The position numbers and the translations under genes were made by a program. DNA of 6,276 nt from CAMEON01 sp964427175 (lineage in GTDB: Bacteria; Bacillota; Clostridia; Oscillospirales; CAG-272): the NCBI GenBank assembly GCA_964427175.1, contig CAYRTP010000154.1:1-6276 (forward strand), written 5' to 3'. This document shows positions 1 to 5,414 of the stretch, piece after piece. The notes under the pieces were generated by a model. That model did not search any database. It was not told the origin of the DNA and saw nothing but the letters and a program-made list of their open reading frames with translations. How positions within the stretch are numbered: position 1 is the first letter of the stretch; every line of letters starts with the position of its first letter.

Positions 1-846
1 GAAGCCATCCAGCCCTAAGCGGGCGGCCTCGTCCAGGACCGAGGTGTACTCGAACTCGGTAACCCTGCGGCGGAGGTTCTTGTGGGGGCAATCCAGGGCG
101 AAATCGGGGGTGTACTGCCGCATGACCGACACGCGGATGTCCGCTGGCGGCAGTATCTCCGCGATATGGCGCAGGACCGCCATGGAATCGGATCGGCACC
201 CGGGAAGAACCAGGTGGCGGACAATGAGTCCGCTCACCGCCAGGCCGTCCTGCTCGCGGTAATTCCCTACCTGGCGGTACATCTCCAGCACCGCCTCGGT
301 GGCCCGTTCGGGGTAATCGGGAGCCGCGGAATAGGCGGCGGACAAGTCGGGTGAATAATACTTGAAGTCGGGCAGGTACACGTCCACCAGCCCCTCCACG
401 CGGCGGAGGGCCTCCACAGACTCGTAGGCACTGCTGTTCCAGACCACGGGGATCTGCAGGCGGGGCTTGACTTTTTCCAGCACGCGGGCGATCTGCGCCG
501 TGTAGTGGGTGGGGGTAACCAGGTTGATATTGTGGACACCCTGCTCCTGCAGATCCAGCATTCGGTCGGCCAACTCCTCGGGCGTGATGGGACGGCCCAC
601 GCCCTCACGGCTGATGGTGCGGTTCTGACAAAAGACGCAACGGAGATTGCATCCCGTGAAAAAGATGGTCCCCGAGCCTCGGGCACCGCTGATGGGAGGC
701 TCCTCCCACAGGTGGGGGGCTATACGGGAGACGTGGATGCTATCGGGCATTCCGCACACCCCGATCTGCCCCGCCGTGCGACGCGCGCCGCAGGCACGGG
801 GACAGAGGTTGCAGGGAGAAACGGTCAGATTCGGTATTTGTTCCAT
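1..846 (-). CDS. PflX-type (COG1313) radical SAM protein, partial at C-terminus
   Basis: The frame is open from an ATG at 846-844 to the left edge, giving 282 residues without a stop; the family is about 290-320 residues long, so only the tail should be missing. The radical SAM cluster motif is C66-x3-C70-x2-C73 (CNLRCVFC), preceded by the family block WEEPPISG (47-54) and GSGTIFF (58-63). An N-terminal cysteine set (C12, C15, C19, C31, in CNLCPRACG and VCG) is typical of COG1313 proteins annotated as 'PflX' or putative pyruvate formate-lyase activating enzyme. Such proteins use a 4Fe-4S cluster and S-adenosylmethionine to make a 5'-deoxyadenosyl radical in the cytosol; the substrate is not established. 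No glycyl-radical enzyme lies in the window, so a true activase role cannot be argued from context. The start is supported by AAGGAG at 865-860 (13-nt spacing, slightly long) and by a good promoter upstream. It is transcribed divergently from mscS. Confidence 0.88.
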   Translation of the reverse strand, partial: MEQIPNLTVSPCNLCPRACGARRTAGQIGVCGMPDSIHVSRIAPHLWEEPPISGARGSGTIFFTGCNLRCVFCQNRTISREGVGRPITPEELADRMLDLQEQGVHNINLVTPTHYTAQIARVLEKVKPRLQIPVVWNSSAYESVEALRRVEGLVDVYLPDFKYYSPDLSAAYSAAPDYPERATEAVLEMYRQVGNYREQDGLAVSGLIVRHLVLPGCRSDSMAVLRHIAEILPPADIRVSVMRQYTPDFALDCPHKNLRRRVTEFEYTSVLDEAARLGLDGF

Positions 847-880
847 GTAGACAGGTAAGCTCCTTATTTTTGTGTATTCT

Positions 881-909
881 ATTATACAACAATCACGAAA
901 AGATTTCAA
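881..909 (-). promoter_or_regulatory. Sigma-A type promoter of the radical SAM gene
   Basis: Read on the minus strand, TTGAAA (909-904) and a perfect TATAAT (886-881) are separated by exactly 17 bp (903-887). Initiation is expected near 874, giving a leader of roughly 28 nt that contains the AAGGAG ribosome binding site at 865-860 and the ATG at 846. The spacer carries one arm (894-902) of the inverted repeat shared with the opposite promoter. Confidence 0.85.
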
Positions 910-952
910 GTTTTTTGTAGTATTTTTTTGTTTACAAATTTCGCTTTTCGTG
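894..952. repeat. 9-bp inverted repeat across the divergent promoters
   Basis: CACGAAAAG at 894-902 and its exact reverse complement CTTTTCGTG at 944-952 are separated by 41 bp. One arm lies inside the spacer of each of the two divergent promoters. In the minus-strand promoter the arm is 1 bp from the -35 box; in the plus-strand promoter it is 1 bp from the -10 box, so the placement is similar but not symmetric. It could be a pair of operator half-sites or chance in an AT-rich region. Confidence 0.4.
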
Positions 953-959
953 GTATAAT
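931..959 (+). promoter_or_regulatory. Sigma-A type promoter of mscS-cinA
   Basis: TTTACA (931-936) and a perfect TATAAT (954-959) are separated by exactly 17 bp. Transcription should start near 966, about 55 nt before the mscS ATG at 1021. The two -35 boxes of this divergent pair lie only 21 bp apart (910-930), within T-rich DNA, so the polymerases may compete for the region. Confidence 0.85.
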
Positions 960-1000
960 ATTAAGTGGTTTATTATGCCTATTTCAGCCCCACGGCCATG

Positions 1001-1009
1001 AGGAAAGGA
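1001..1009 (+). promoter_or_regulatory. Ribosome binding site fixing the mscS start
   Basis: The purine run AGGAAAGGA lies 11 nt before the ATG at 1021. It supports that start over the longer open frame beginning with TTG at 928, which would begin upstream of the promoter -10 box and so could not be translated from this promoter's transcript. Confidence 0.7.
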
Positions 1010-1020
1010 ATCCGCCTGCT

Positions 1021-1839
1021 ATGCCCGAGAAAATCGAACAGATCTTCAACAACCTGACTAGTAGTTGTGTGACTCTCGCGTGGAAGCTGCTGGGCGCGCT
1101 CATGGTGCTCCTCATCGGCAACCTCATCATCCGCTTCATAGTCAAACGGGTCAGAGACGGCAAGCTGGCCAACAAATTGGACCCCATGGTCCACTCCTTC
1201 GTCACCAGCGTAACCAAGGTTGGCCTCTACATGATCCTGACGGTCATTGTCATCGCCATTCTGGGCATTGAGACCGCCTCGGTCATTGCGGTCATCGCCT
1301 CCGTGGGCGCGGCCATCGCCCTGGGTTTGCAGGGCTCCCTGTCCAACCTGGTGGGCGGTGTCATGCTCCTCATCTTCCGCCCATTCAAGATGGGGGATTT
1401 CGTGGAGGTCGGCAGTTACACGGGCACCGTCACGGAGGTGGGCATCTTTTACACCGAGATCACCACCGTGGACAACCGTGTCTGCGTCATCCCCAACGGC
1501 ACCCTGATCAGCTCCTCCATCATCAACTATTCGGTCAAGGAGACCCGCCGTGTGGATATTGCTCTGGACATTCCCCACAGTACCGACGTGGAGACCGCCA
1601 AGCAGATGATCACCGACGAGATCGCCAAGGTGGAGGCTGTGCTGACCGATCCCGCCCCCTTCGTCCGCATGACCGAGATGGGGGACAGCTCCCTCAGGAT
1701 CACCCTTCGTGTTTGGTGCAAAAACGCCGACTACTGGAACGTGAAATTCGACCTGACCGAGGCCATCAACAAGGCCTTCGCCGCAAAGAACATTCGAATT
1801 CCCCATCAGCAGGTGGACGTGCACGTCAAAAACGATTGA
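1021..1839 (+). CDS. mscS: Small-conductance mechanosensitive channel, MscS family
   Basis: This 272-residue protein has MscS architecture with length close to E. coli MscS (286). Three membrane segments are visible at about 18-42, 62-82 and 87-120. The third carries the pore-lining glycine/alanine helix and the family signature LQGSLSNL (103-110), then FRPFKMGD (119-126) leading into the cytosolic beta domain. VIPNG (156-160) and IINYS (167-171) follow, and then the C-terminal alpha/beta domain ending near PHQQVDVHVK. The family forms homoheptamers in the inner membrane that open on membrane tension and release solutes during hypo-osmotic shock. By ungapped alignment to E. coli MscS, the gate position Leu109 is Leu101 here while Leu105 falls on Ala97. 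It is the first gene after a strong promoter; cinA follows 17 bp downstream with no terminator between, so the two are probably cotranscribed. Confidence 0.95.
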   Translation: MPEKIEQIFNNLTSSCVTLAWKLLGALMVLLIGNLIIRFIVKRVRDGKLANKLDPMVHSFVTSVTKVGLYMILTVIVIAILGIETASVIAVIASVGAAIALGLQGSLSNLVGGVMLLIFRPFKMGDFVEVGSYTGTVTEVGIFYTEITTVDNRVCVIPNGTLISSSIINYSVKETRRVDIALDIPHSTDVETAKQMITDEIAKVEAVLTDPAPFVRMTEMGDSSLRITLRVWCKNADYWNVKFDLTEAINKAFAAKNIRIPHQQVDVHVKND

Positions 1840-1856
1840 TTTTCGCATAGATCTTT

Positions 1857-3194
1857 ATGAAAGGCCGCCCGTCGGGCGGGCAAAATATGGAAATGGGAAC
1901 CTTCGATACCTCACCAACCTCCCAACGCGCAACTCCCATCCGCACGGCGGAGATTCTCTGCGTCGGCACCGAGCTTCTGCTCGGTGATATTATCAACACC
2001 AACGCCGCGTTTCTGTCCAAGCACCTGGCGGCCATGGGGATCTCGGTCTACCACCAGACCGTAGTGGGCGATCACCCCGAACGGCTTCGTACCGCCTTGG
2101 CCGATGCCTTTGAGGGCCACGGACGGCCCGCCGCCGACCTGGTCATCCTCAGCGGCGGCCTGGGCCCCACCTACGATGATCTGACCAAGGAGACCGTCGC
2201 CGCCTACTTCGGGCGGGAGATGCGGCTGCATGAGGAATCCCTCTGCCGCATCCGCGATTTCTTCACCCGCACAGGGCGGGTCATGACCCCCAACAACGAA
2301 AAACAGGCCATGATGCCCACGGGCTGCGTGGTCTTCCCCAACGATTACGGCACCGCCCCCGCGTTGGCTGTGGGTGACGAGACCCACACCGCCATCATGC
2401 TCCCCGGTCCTCCCGCCGAGCTGGAGCCCATCTTCCGCGAGCAGGTGACCCCGTTCCTGCGACAGCACACCGAAGGGGTGCTCATCAGCCGCAACATCCA
2501 CATCATGGGGCTGGGCGAGTCCGCCGTGGAGCAGATGCTCCACGACCTCATGGTGACCGCCGAAAACCCCACCGTGGCTCCCTACTGCAAATCGGGTGAG
2601 GTCCGCCTGCGGGTCACCGCCAAAGCCGAGGACGAAGCCACCGCCGCCGCCATGTGCGACAGCCTGGTGGCCGACATTCGCCGTCATCCCGGTATTCAGC
2701 CCTACGTGTACGGCGTGGATTGTCACAACGCCGAGACCGCGCTGGTCCAGCTCTTTACCGAGCGAGGCCTGACCGTGGCCACCGCCGAGTCCTGTACGGG
2801 CGGTATGATCGGTGAGCGCATCACCGCCATCCCCGGTGCTTCCGCCGTCTACCTTGGCGGGTGCATCACCTACACCAACGAGATGAAGATCAGCCTGCTG
2901 GGGGTGGATCCCGCCACCATTGAGGCCCACACCGAGGTCAGTGCCGAGACCGCCGCCGAAATGGCCGCGGGTGTGCGGGCAAGACTGGGAGCCGACGTGG
3001 GACTTTCCACCACGGGCTACGCAGGTCCCGGAGGCGGAACCGAGGAGAACCCCGTGGGAACGGTGTATATCGGTGTCGCCACCAAGGACGGTGCCACCGC
3101 CTACCGTCTCTACTACCGTCAGAAATCCCGCGACTACGTGCGGGAGGCCGCCGCGTCCCGCGTCATGCTGGAGGCCGTCAAGGCGGTGCTTTGA
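1857..3194 (+). CDS. cinA: CinA, nicotinamide-nucleotide amidase with MoCF-like domain
   Basis: From the ATG at 1857 the product is 445 residues; typical CinA is about 410-425. Recognisable homology begins near residue 30 (EILCVGTELLLGDI), so the first 28 or so residues are extra or the start is later: ATGs at 1887 and 1893 are also in frame and none of the three has a good ribosome binding site. The N-terminal COG1058 domain (about 30-200) shows VGTELLLG (36-43), GGLGPTYDDLTK (100-111) and MLPGPPAEL (181-189). The C-terminal amidase domain (about 292-445) shows ESCTGG (311-316), whose serine is the expected nucleophile, TYTNEMK (338-344), TTGYAGPGGG (385-394) and PVGTVYIG (399-406). The amidase deamidates nicotinamide mononucleotide to nicotinate mononucleotide in pyridine nucleotide salvage. 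Both domains look intact. The name comes from competence-inducible operons, but no recA or other competence gene is seen here. Confidence 0.95.
   Translation: MKGRPSGGQNMEMGTFDTSPTSQRATPIRTAEILCVGTELLLGDIINTNAAFLSKHLAAMGISVYHQTVVGDHPERLRTALADAFEGHGRPAADLVILSGGLGPTYDDLTKETVAAYFGREMRLHEESLCRIRDFFTRTGRVMTPNNEKQAMMPTGCVVFPNDYGTAPALAVGDETHTAIMLPGPPAELEPIFREQVTPFLRQHTEGVLISRNIHIMGLGESAVEQMLHDLMVTAENPTVAPYCKSGEVRLRVTAKAEDEATAAAMCDSLVADIRRHPGIQPYVYGVDCHNAETALVQLFTERGLTVATAESCTGGMIGERITAIPGASAVYLGGCITYTNEMKISLLGVDPATIEAHTEVSAETAAEMAAGVRARLGADVGLSTTGYAGPGGGTEENPVGTVYIGVATKDGATAYRLYYRQKSRDYVREAAASRVMLEAVKAVL
1865..1879 (+). promoter_or_regulatory. GC hairpin at the cinA start region
   Basis: CCGCCC (1865-1870) pairs with GGGCGG (1874-1879) around a 3-nt loop. 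It lies between the first candidate cinA ATG (1857) and the next (1887). There is no T-run after it, so it is not an intrinsic terminator for mscS. It may modulate translation of cinA or stabilise the upstream mRNA, and its presence favours, weakly, a start at 1887 or 1893. Confidence 0.35.
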
Positions 3195-3251
3195 GCACGG
3201 AATTTCGCATTTATACCAATAAACTTGAATAGGAGAGCGTGCCTCCGGCGG

Positions 3252-3284
3252 CTTAGAACCTTTTTTTGAAAAAAAGGTTCTAAG
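3252..3284. repeat. Perfect 33-bp palindrome, terminator-like or dispersed repeat
   Basis: CTTAGAACCTTTTTTT (3252-3267) and its exact reverse complement (3269-3284) flank a single G at 3268. RNA from either strand would fold into a 9-bp mixed stem capped by A-U pairs. It begins 57 bp after the cinA stop and could end the mscS-cinA transcript, with the seven Ts of the left arm acting as the slippery tract after the small GC-rich stretch at 3241-3251. No T-run follows the right arm, so it is not a classic intrinsic terminator. The flanks (CCTCCGGCGG before, CCCAAAAACTTT after) suggest a defined element rather than a lone hairpin. Confidence 0.6.
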
Positions 3285-3344
3285 AACTCCCAAAAACTTT
3301 GAAAAGAGATCTGTGAGGGCTGCGAGAGGACACCAAGAGCCATG

Positions 3345-3388
3345 AGGGGCATCACCATGGGGCCCCTGCCCCATTGGTATATGGGGGC
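3345..3388 (+). other. Overlapping, mutually exclusive G/C hairpins
   Basis: AGGGGC (3345-3350) can pair with GCCCCT (3362-3367). Alternatively ACC plus ATGGGGC (3354-3363) pairs with GCCCCAT and GGT (3368-3378), with one bulged T at 3375 and loop CCCT. The C-rich arm at 3368-3373 could also pair with TGGGGGC (3382-3388) with one bulge. Such competing arms resemble an attenuator, but no promoter, leader peptide or T-run is seen with them, so any function is unproven. Confidence 0.3.
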
Positions 3389-3475
3389 TGTATTCAAGAT
3401 TTTTATTGTAAAATAGTATTACTCAGATTGTTCGCCCCTTGCTCGGGCAGAATATAAACAATAAAAAAAATTTAT

Positions 3476-3497
3476 CCGTCCCGACTTTAACGGACGG
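3476..3497 (+). promoter_or_regulatory. Leader hairpin next to the pfkA ribosome binding site
   Basis: CCGTCC (3476-3481) pairs with GGACGG (3492-3497) around a 10-nt loop. The right arm ends one base before AGGAGG at 3499. Stacking this close to the ribosome binding site may affect ribosome loading or protect the 5' end of the message. Confidence 0.4.
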
Positions 3498-3498
3498 C

Positions 3499-3504
3499 AG
3501 GAGG
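3499..3504 (+). promoter_or_regulatory. Consensus ribosome binding site of pfkA
   Basis: A perfect AGGAGG lies 9 nt before the ATG at 3514. It decides that start over the longer open frame from TTG at 3439 and fits a highly translated glycolytic gene. Confidence 0.92.
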
Positions 3505-3513
3505 TTTCATATT

Positions 3514-4629
3514 ATGGCAAAATTCAGAAAAATCGGTATCCTTTCCTCGGGTGGCGATGCCCCCGGTATGAACGCCGCGATCCGTGCGGCAACCCGTCGT
3601 GCGCTGAGCCAGGGCATGGAGGTCGTGGGTATTTTGGGCGGCTACGCAGGCCTGCTGGGCGCGGCTGACGAGCCGGATCCCGAGGTCGTCCGTCAGCTGT
3701 ATCTCCGTCCCTTCGACACCGCCAGCGTGTCCAACATCGTGACCCGAGGCGGTACCGTGCTGTACTCCAGCCGCTGCCCCGAGTTCAAGACCAAGGAAGG
3801 CATGGACAAGGCCCTCAAAACCTGCCACGAGCACGGTATTGACGCAGTCATCGCCATCGGCGGCGACGGTACCTTCCGCGGTGCCACCGACCTGACCAAC
3901 CACGGCATTCCTTCCATCGGTATCCCCGCCACCATCGACAACGATATCACCGCCACCGAGCAGACCATCGGCTTTGACACCGCTCTCAACACCGCTCTGA
4001 GTATGTTCGACTCCCTCCGCGACACCGCCGAGTCCCACGCTCGTTGCCTGGTCACCGAGGTCATGGGTAACGGTTGCGGCTTCCTGTCCCTGTACCTGGC
4101 TTTAGCCACCGGTGCCAACGCCCTGGCCATCCCCGAGATCCCCTTCGACCGTGAGCACGCCATCAAGACCATCGGTGAGGCTCGCACCCGTTGCAAGAAG
4201 CGCGGTATCATCGCCATCTGCGGCGAGGGTATGCCCAAGGTCAACGGCAAGGATTTCGGTGACGATTTCAAGGACGAGATCATCGCCCGCACCGGCATCG
4301 ACACCCGCTACAACAAGATCGGCCACATCATCCGCGGCGGTAACCCCACCCTGCGCGACCGTCTCACCGCTACCCAGATGGGCGTTGAGGCTGTGAATAC
4401 CCTGCTGGAAGGCCGCAGTAACGTGGTTATGTGCGTCAATGAGAACCGCATCACCGCAACCGACATCAACTTCGCTTTGGTTCTCGACAGAATGTACAAG
4501 AACAAGCTGAAGGAGGGCGATCTGGACAACTTCACCGCGTTCCAGGTAGCCCAGATGAAGGCCAGATGCGAGGCCAGAGCCGCCAAGATCCAGCGTCTCT
4601 ACAACATGGCTTACGATATCAGTATGTAA
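3514..4629 (+). CDS. pfkA: 6-phosphofructokinase, ATP-type
   Basis: The 371-residue product phosphorylates fructose 6-phosphate to fructose 1,6-bisphosphate, the committed step of glycolysis in the cytosol. Visible motifs, with E. coli PfkA equivalents, are SSGGDAPGMN (11-20, nucleotide loop), SSR (R87 = Arg72), GGDGT (116-120; Gly119 = Gly104), TIDND (140-144; catalytic Asp142 = Asp127), SHAR (R177 = Arg162), GEGM (E238 = Glu222), and R265, H271 and R274 (= Arg243, His249, Arg252). Gly119 and Ala139, rather than the Asp and Lys of pyrophosphate-dependent enzymes, point to ATP as donor. Allosteric-site arginines R24 and R28 are kept. It is about 50 residues longer than E. coli PfkA (320), through insertions near 48-65 and 240-262 and a C-terminal tail of about 30 residues. 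Arg171 of E. coli is Asn186 here. The strong ribosome binding site and heavily biased codons suggest high expression. The stop codon sits one base before the GH16 start. Confidence 0.95.
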   Translation: MAKFRKIGILSSGGDAPGMNAAIRAATRRALSQGMEVVGILGGYAGLLGAADEPDPEVVRQLYLRPFDTASVSNIVTRGGTVLYSSRCPEFKTKEGMDKALKTCHEHGIDAVIAIGGDGTFRGATDLTNHGIPSIGIPATIDNDITATEQTIGFDTALNTALSMFDSLRDTAESHARCLVTEVMGNGCGFLSLYLALATGANALAIPEIPFDREHAIKTIGEARTRCKKRGIIAICGEGMPKVNGKDFGDDFKDEIIARTGIDTRYNKIGHIIRGGNPTLRDRLTATQMGVEAVNTLLEGRSNVVMCVNENRITATDINFALVLDRMYKNKLKEGDLDNFTAFQVAQMKARCEARAAKIQRLYNMAYDISM

Positions 4630-4630
4630 C

Positions 4631-5326
4631 ATGGACTTCACCAAGCTGATTTTCGAAGACAATTTTACAGGCACCGACCTGGATCCCGCCAAGTGGGTCC
4701 GCTGTCCCGAATACGTCCGTTGCAACGGTATGTGCGTTTGGAACAATGATCTGTCCTACCTGGACGGCGAGGGCCATTTGGTCTTACGAATGGAGTGGGA
4801 TGAAGAAAACAAGCGGGTCCGCTCGGGTGCCGTCTATACCAAGGGCTTGTTTGCGGGCGGCTACGGCTACTACGAGGCCCGCATCAAGTTCCCCCTTGCC
4901 TACGGAACCTGGGGCGCATTCTGGCAGATGCTGGGCGATCTGAATCGTCCCACCCCCGCCGAGGGTTTGGAGATCGACATCGTGGAGTCCATCGGCAACG
5001 AAGGCCACCGCTACCAGTCGGTCCTCCATTGGAATTACCCCGACCTGCACAGCCACCATTTCCTCAAGGAGGGGGAGATCAACGTCTATGACGGTGAGTT
5101 CCACACCTTCGCGGCGCGCCGCACCGAGGACGGCTATACCTTCTACGTAGACGGCCAAATCACGGGCCGCGCCACCCCCGAGGAATGTCTCCCTTGCCCG
5201 CTGAACGGCTACGTGATCCTCTCCTGCGAGGCCGCCGAATGGGCGGGCGCGGGCAAGCCCGAGAGCATCGCTCAACTGCCTGCCGAGATGATCGTGGACT
5301 ACGTTCGGGTCTACTCCGCAAATTGA
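4631..5326 (+). CDS. Glycoside hydrolase family 16 (laminarinase-like), no signal peptide
   Basis: The 231-residue protein is a single GH16 beta-jelly-roll domain of about the minimum family length. The catalytic motif is EIDIVE (114-119), the E-x-D-x-x-E form with a beta-bulge found in laminarinases and related endo-beta-glucanases: Glu114 is the expected nucleophile and Glu119 the acid/base. Other family blocks are FEDNFTGTDLDPAKW (8-22), GGYGYYEARIKFP (76-88), GTWGAFW (92-98), GEFHTFAARRTEDG (155-168, then the FYVDG strand) and the final strand MIVDYVRVYS (220-229). The domain starts by residue 5, so there is no room for a signal peptide or lipobox, which is unusual because most GH16 enzymes are exported. 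Its ATG lies one base after the pfkA stop and has no clear ribosome binding site, so translation is probably coupled to pfkA. The likely substrate is a beta-1,3 or mixed-linkage beta-glucan; specificity cannot be read from sequence alone. Confidence 0.9.
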   Translation: MDFTKLIFEDNFTGTDLDPAKWVRCPEYVRCNGMCVWNNDLSYLDGEGHLVLRMEWDEENKRVRSGAVYTKGLFAGGYGYYEARIKFPLAYGTWGAFWQMLGDLNRPTPAEGLEIDIVESIGNEGHRYQSVLHWNYPDLHSHHFLKEGEINVYDGEFHTFAARRTEDGYTFYVDGQITGRATPEECLPCPLNGYVILSCEAAEWAGAGKPESIAQLPAEMIVDYVRVYSAN

Positions 5327-5333
5327 TTATACC

Positions 5334-5367
5334 AAGATCCCGCCTCGGTTGATGCGGGATCTTTTTT
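5334..5367 (+). terminator. Intrinsic terminator of the pfkA-GH16 operon
   Basis: AAGATCCCGC (5334-5343) pairs perfectly with GCGGGATCTT (5354-5363) around a 10-nt loop. The T-run is TTTTTT at 5362-5367, its first two bases lying in the stem. It sits 7 bp after the GH16 stop codon and is the clearest terminator in the window. Confidence 0.92.
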
Positions 5368-5377
5368 GAGAAATGGT

Positions 5378-5410
5378 TCGGGCGGTGACTCCCAAAGAGT
5401 CACCGCCCGA
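5378..5410 (-). terminator. Second strong hairpin, possible terminator of the minus-strand gene
   Basis: A perfect 14-bp GC-rich stem joins 5378-5391 (TCGGGCGGTGACTC) to 5397-5410 with a 5-nt loop. It begins 4 bp beyond the stop codon of the minus-strand gene at 5415. On that strand only a weak T-rich stretch follows (5377-5369), so termination may be imperfect. On the plus strand it lies just past the first terminator and may act as a backup or RNA 3'-end stabiliser. Confidence 0.55.
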
Positions 5411-5414
5411 TTGA

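Larger units (their letters stand above)
3195..3513. other. cinA-pfkA intergenic region, no gene
   Basis: This 319-bp stretch has no plausible coding sequence. It holds a perfect palindrome (3252-3284), competing G/C hairpins (3345-3388), an AT-rich tract (3391-3475) that probably contains the pfkA promoter, and the leader hairpin and ribosome binding site of pfkA. No promoter with good -35 and -10 boxes at standard spacing was found. The best candidates are TAAAAT at 3409-3414, without a convincing -35, and TTGTTC (3428-3433) with TATAAA (3453-3458) at a long 19-bp spacing. Strong expression would be expected for pfkA, so the real promoter may be unusual or lie among these. Confidence 0.6.

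Noticed and set aside
15..858. Plus-strand and alternative minus-strand open frames over the left-edge gene
   Set aside because: The minus-strand frame from 846 carries the full radical SAM signature through to the edge; the others lack motifs and are shadows.
928..1020. Upstream TTG start extending MscS by 31 residues
   Set aside because: It lies upstream of the -10 box, has no ribosome binding site, and MscS similarity fits the ATG at 1021 preceded by AGGAAAGGA.
979..1848. Minus-strand open frame (289 residues) antisense to mscS
   Set aside because: The plus strand encodes an unmistakable MscS; the antisense product is Gly/His/Asp-rich with no motif. The same applies to the antisense frame at 4102-4746 over pfkA and the GH16 start.
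1865..1879. GC hairpin as an intrinsic terminator after mscS
   Set aside because: The sequence after the stem is GCAAAATATGG, with no T-run, and cinA follows at operon-like spacing.
3229..3252. Five-codon leader peptide (GTG at 3238, TAG at 3250-3252) before the palindrome
   Set aside because: The spacing from AGGAG to the GTG is too short, and the peptide has no run of one amino acid that would suggest attenuation.
1911..3374. Long minus-strand open frame (487 residues) antisense to cinA
   Set aside because: It is an antisense shadow of a clear CinA gene, is rich in Gly and His as expected from reversed GC-rich codons, and shows no domain or ribosome binding site.
3439..3513. Upstream TTG start extending phosphofructokinase by 25 residues
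   Set aside because: The perfect AGGAGG at 3499-3504 and the family N-terminus (KIGILSSGGDAPG) both point to the ATG at 3514.
3859..3873. Pyrophosphate-dependent type phosphofructokinase
   Set aside because: The motif is GGDG followed by PATIDND; pyrophosphate enzymes have Asp and Lys at these two positions.
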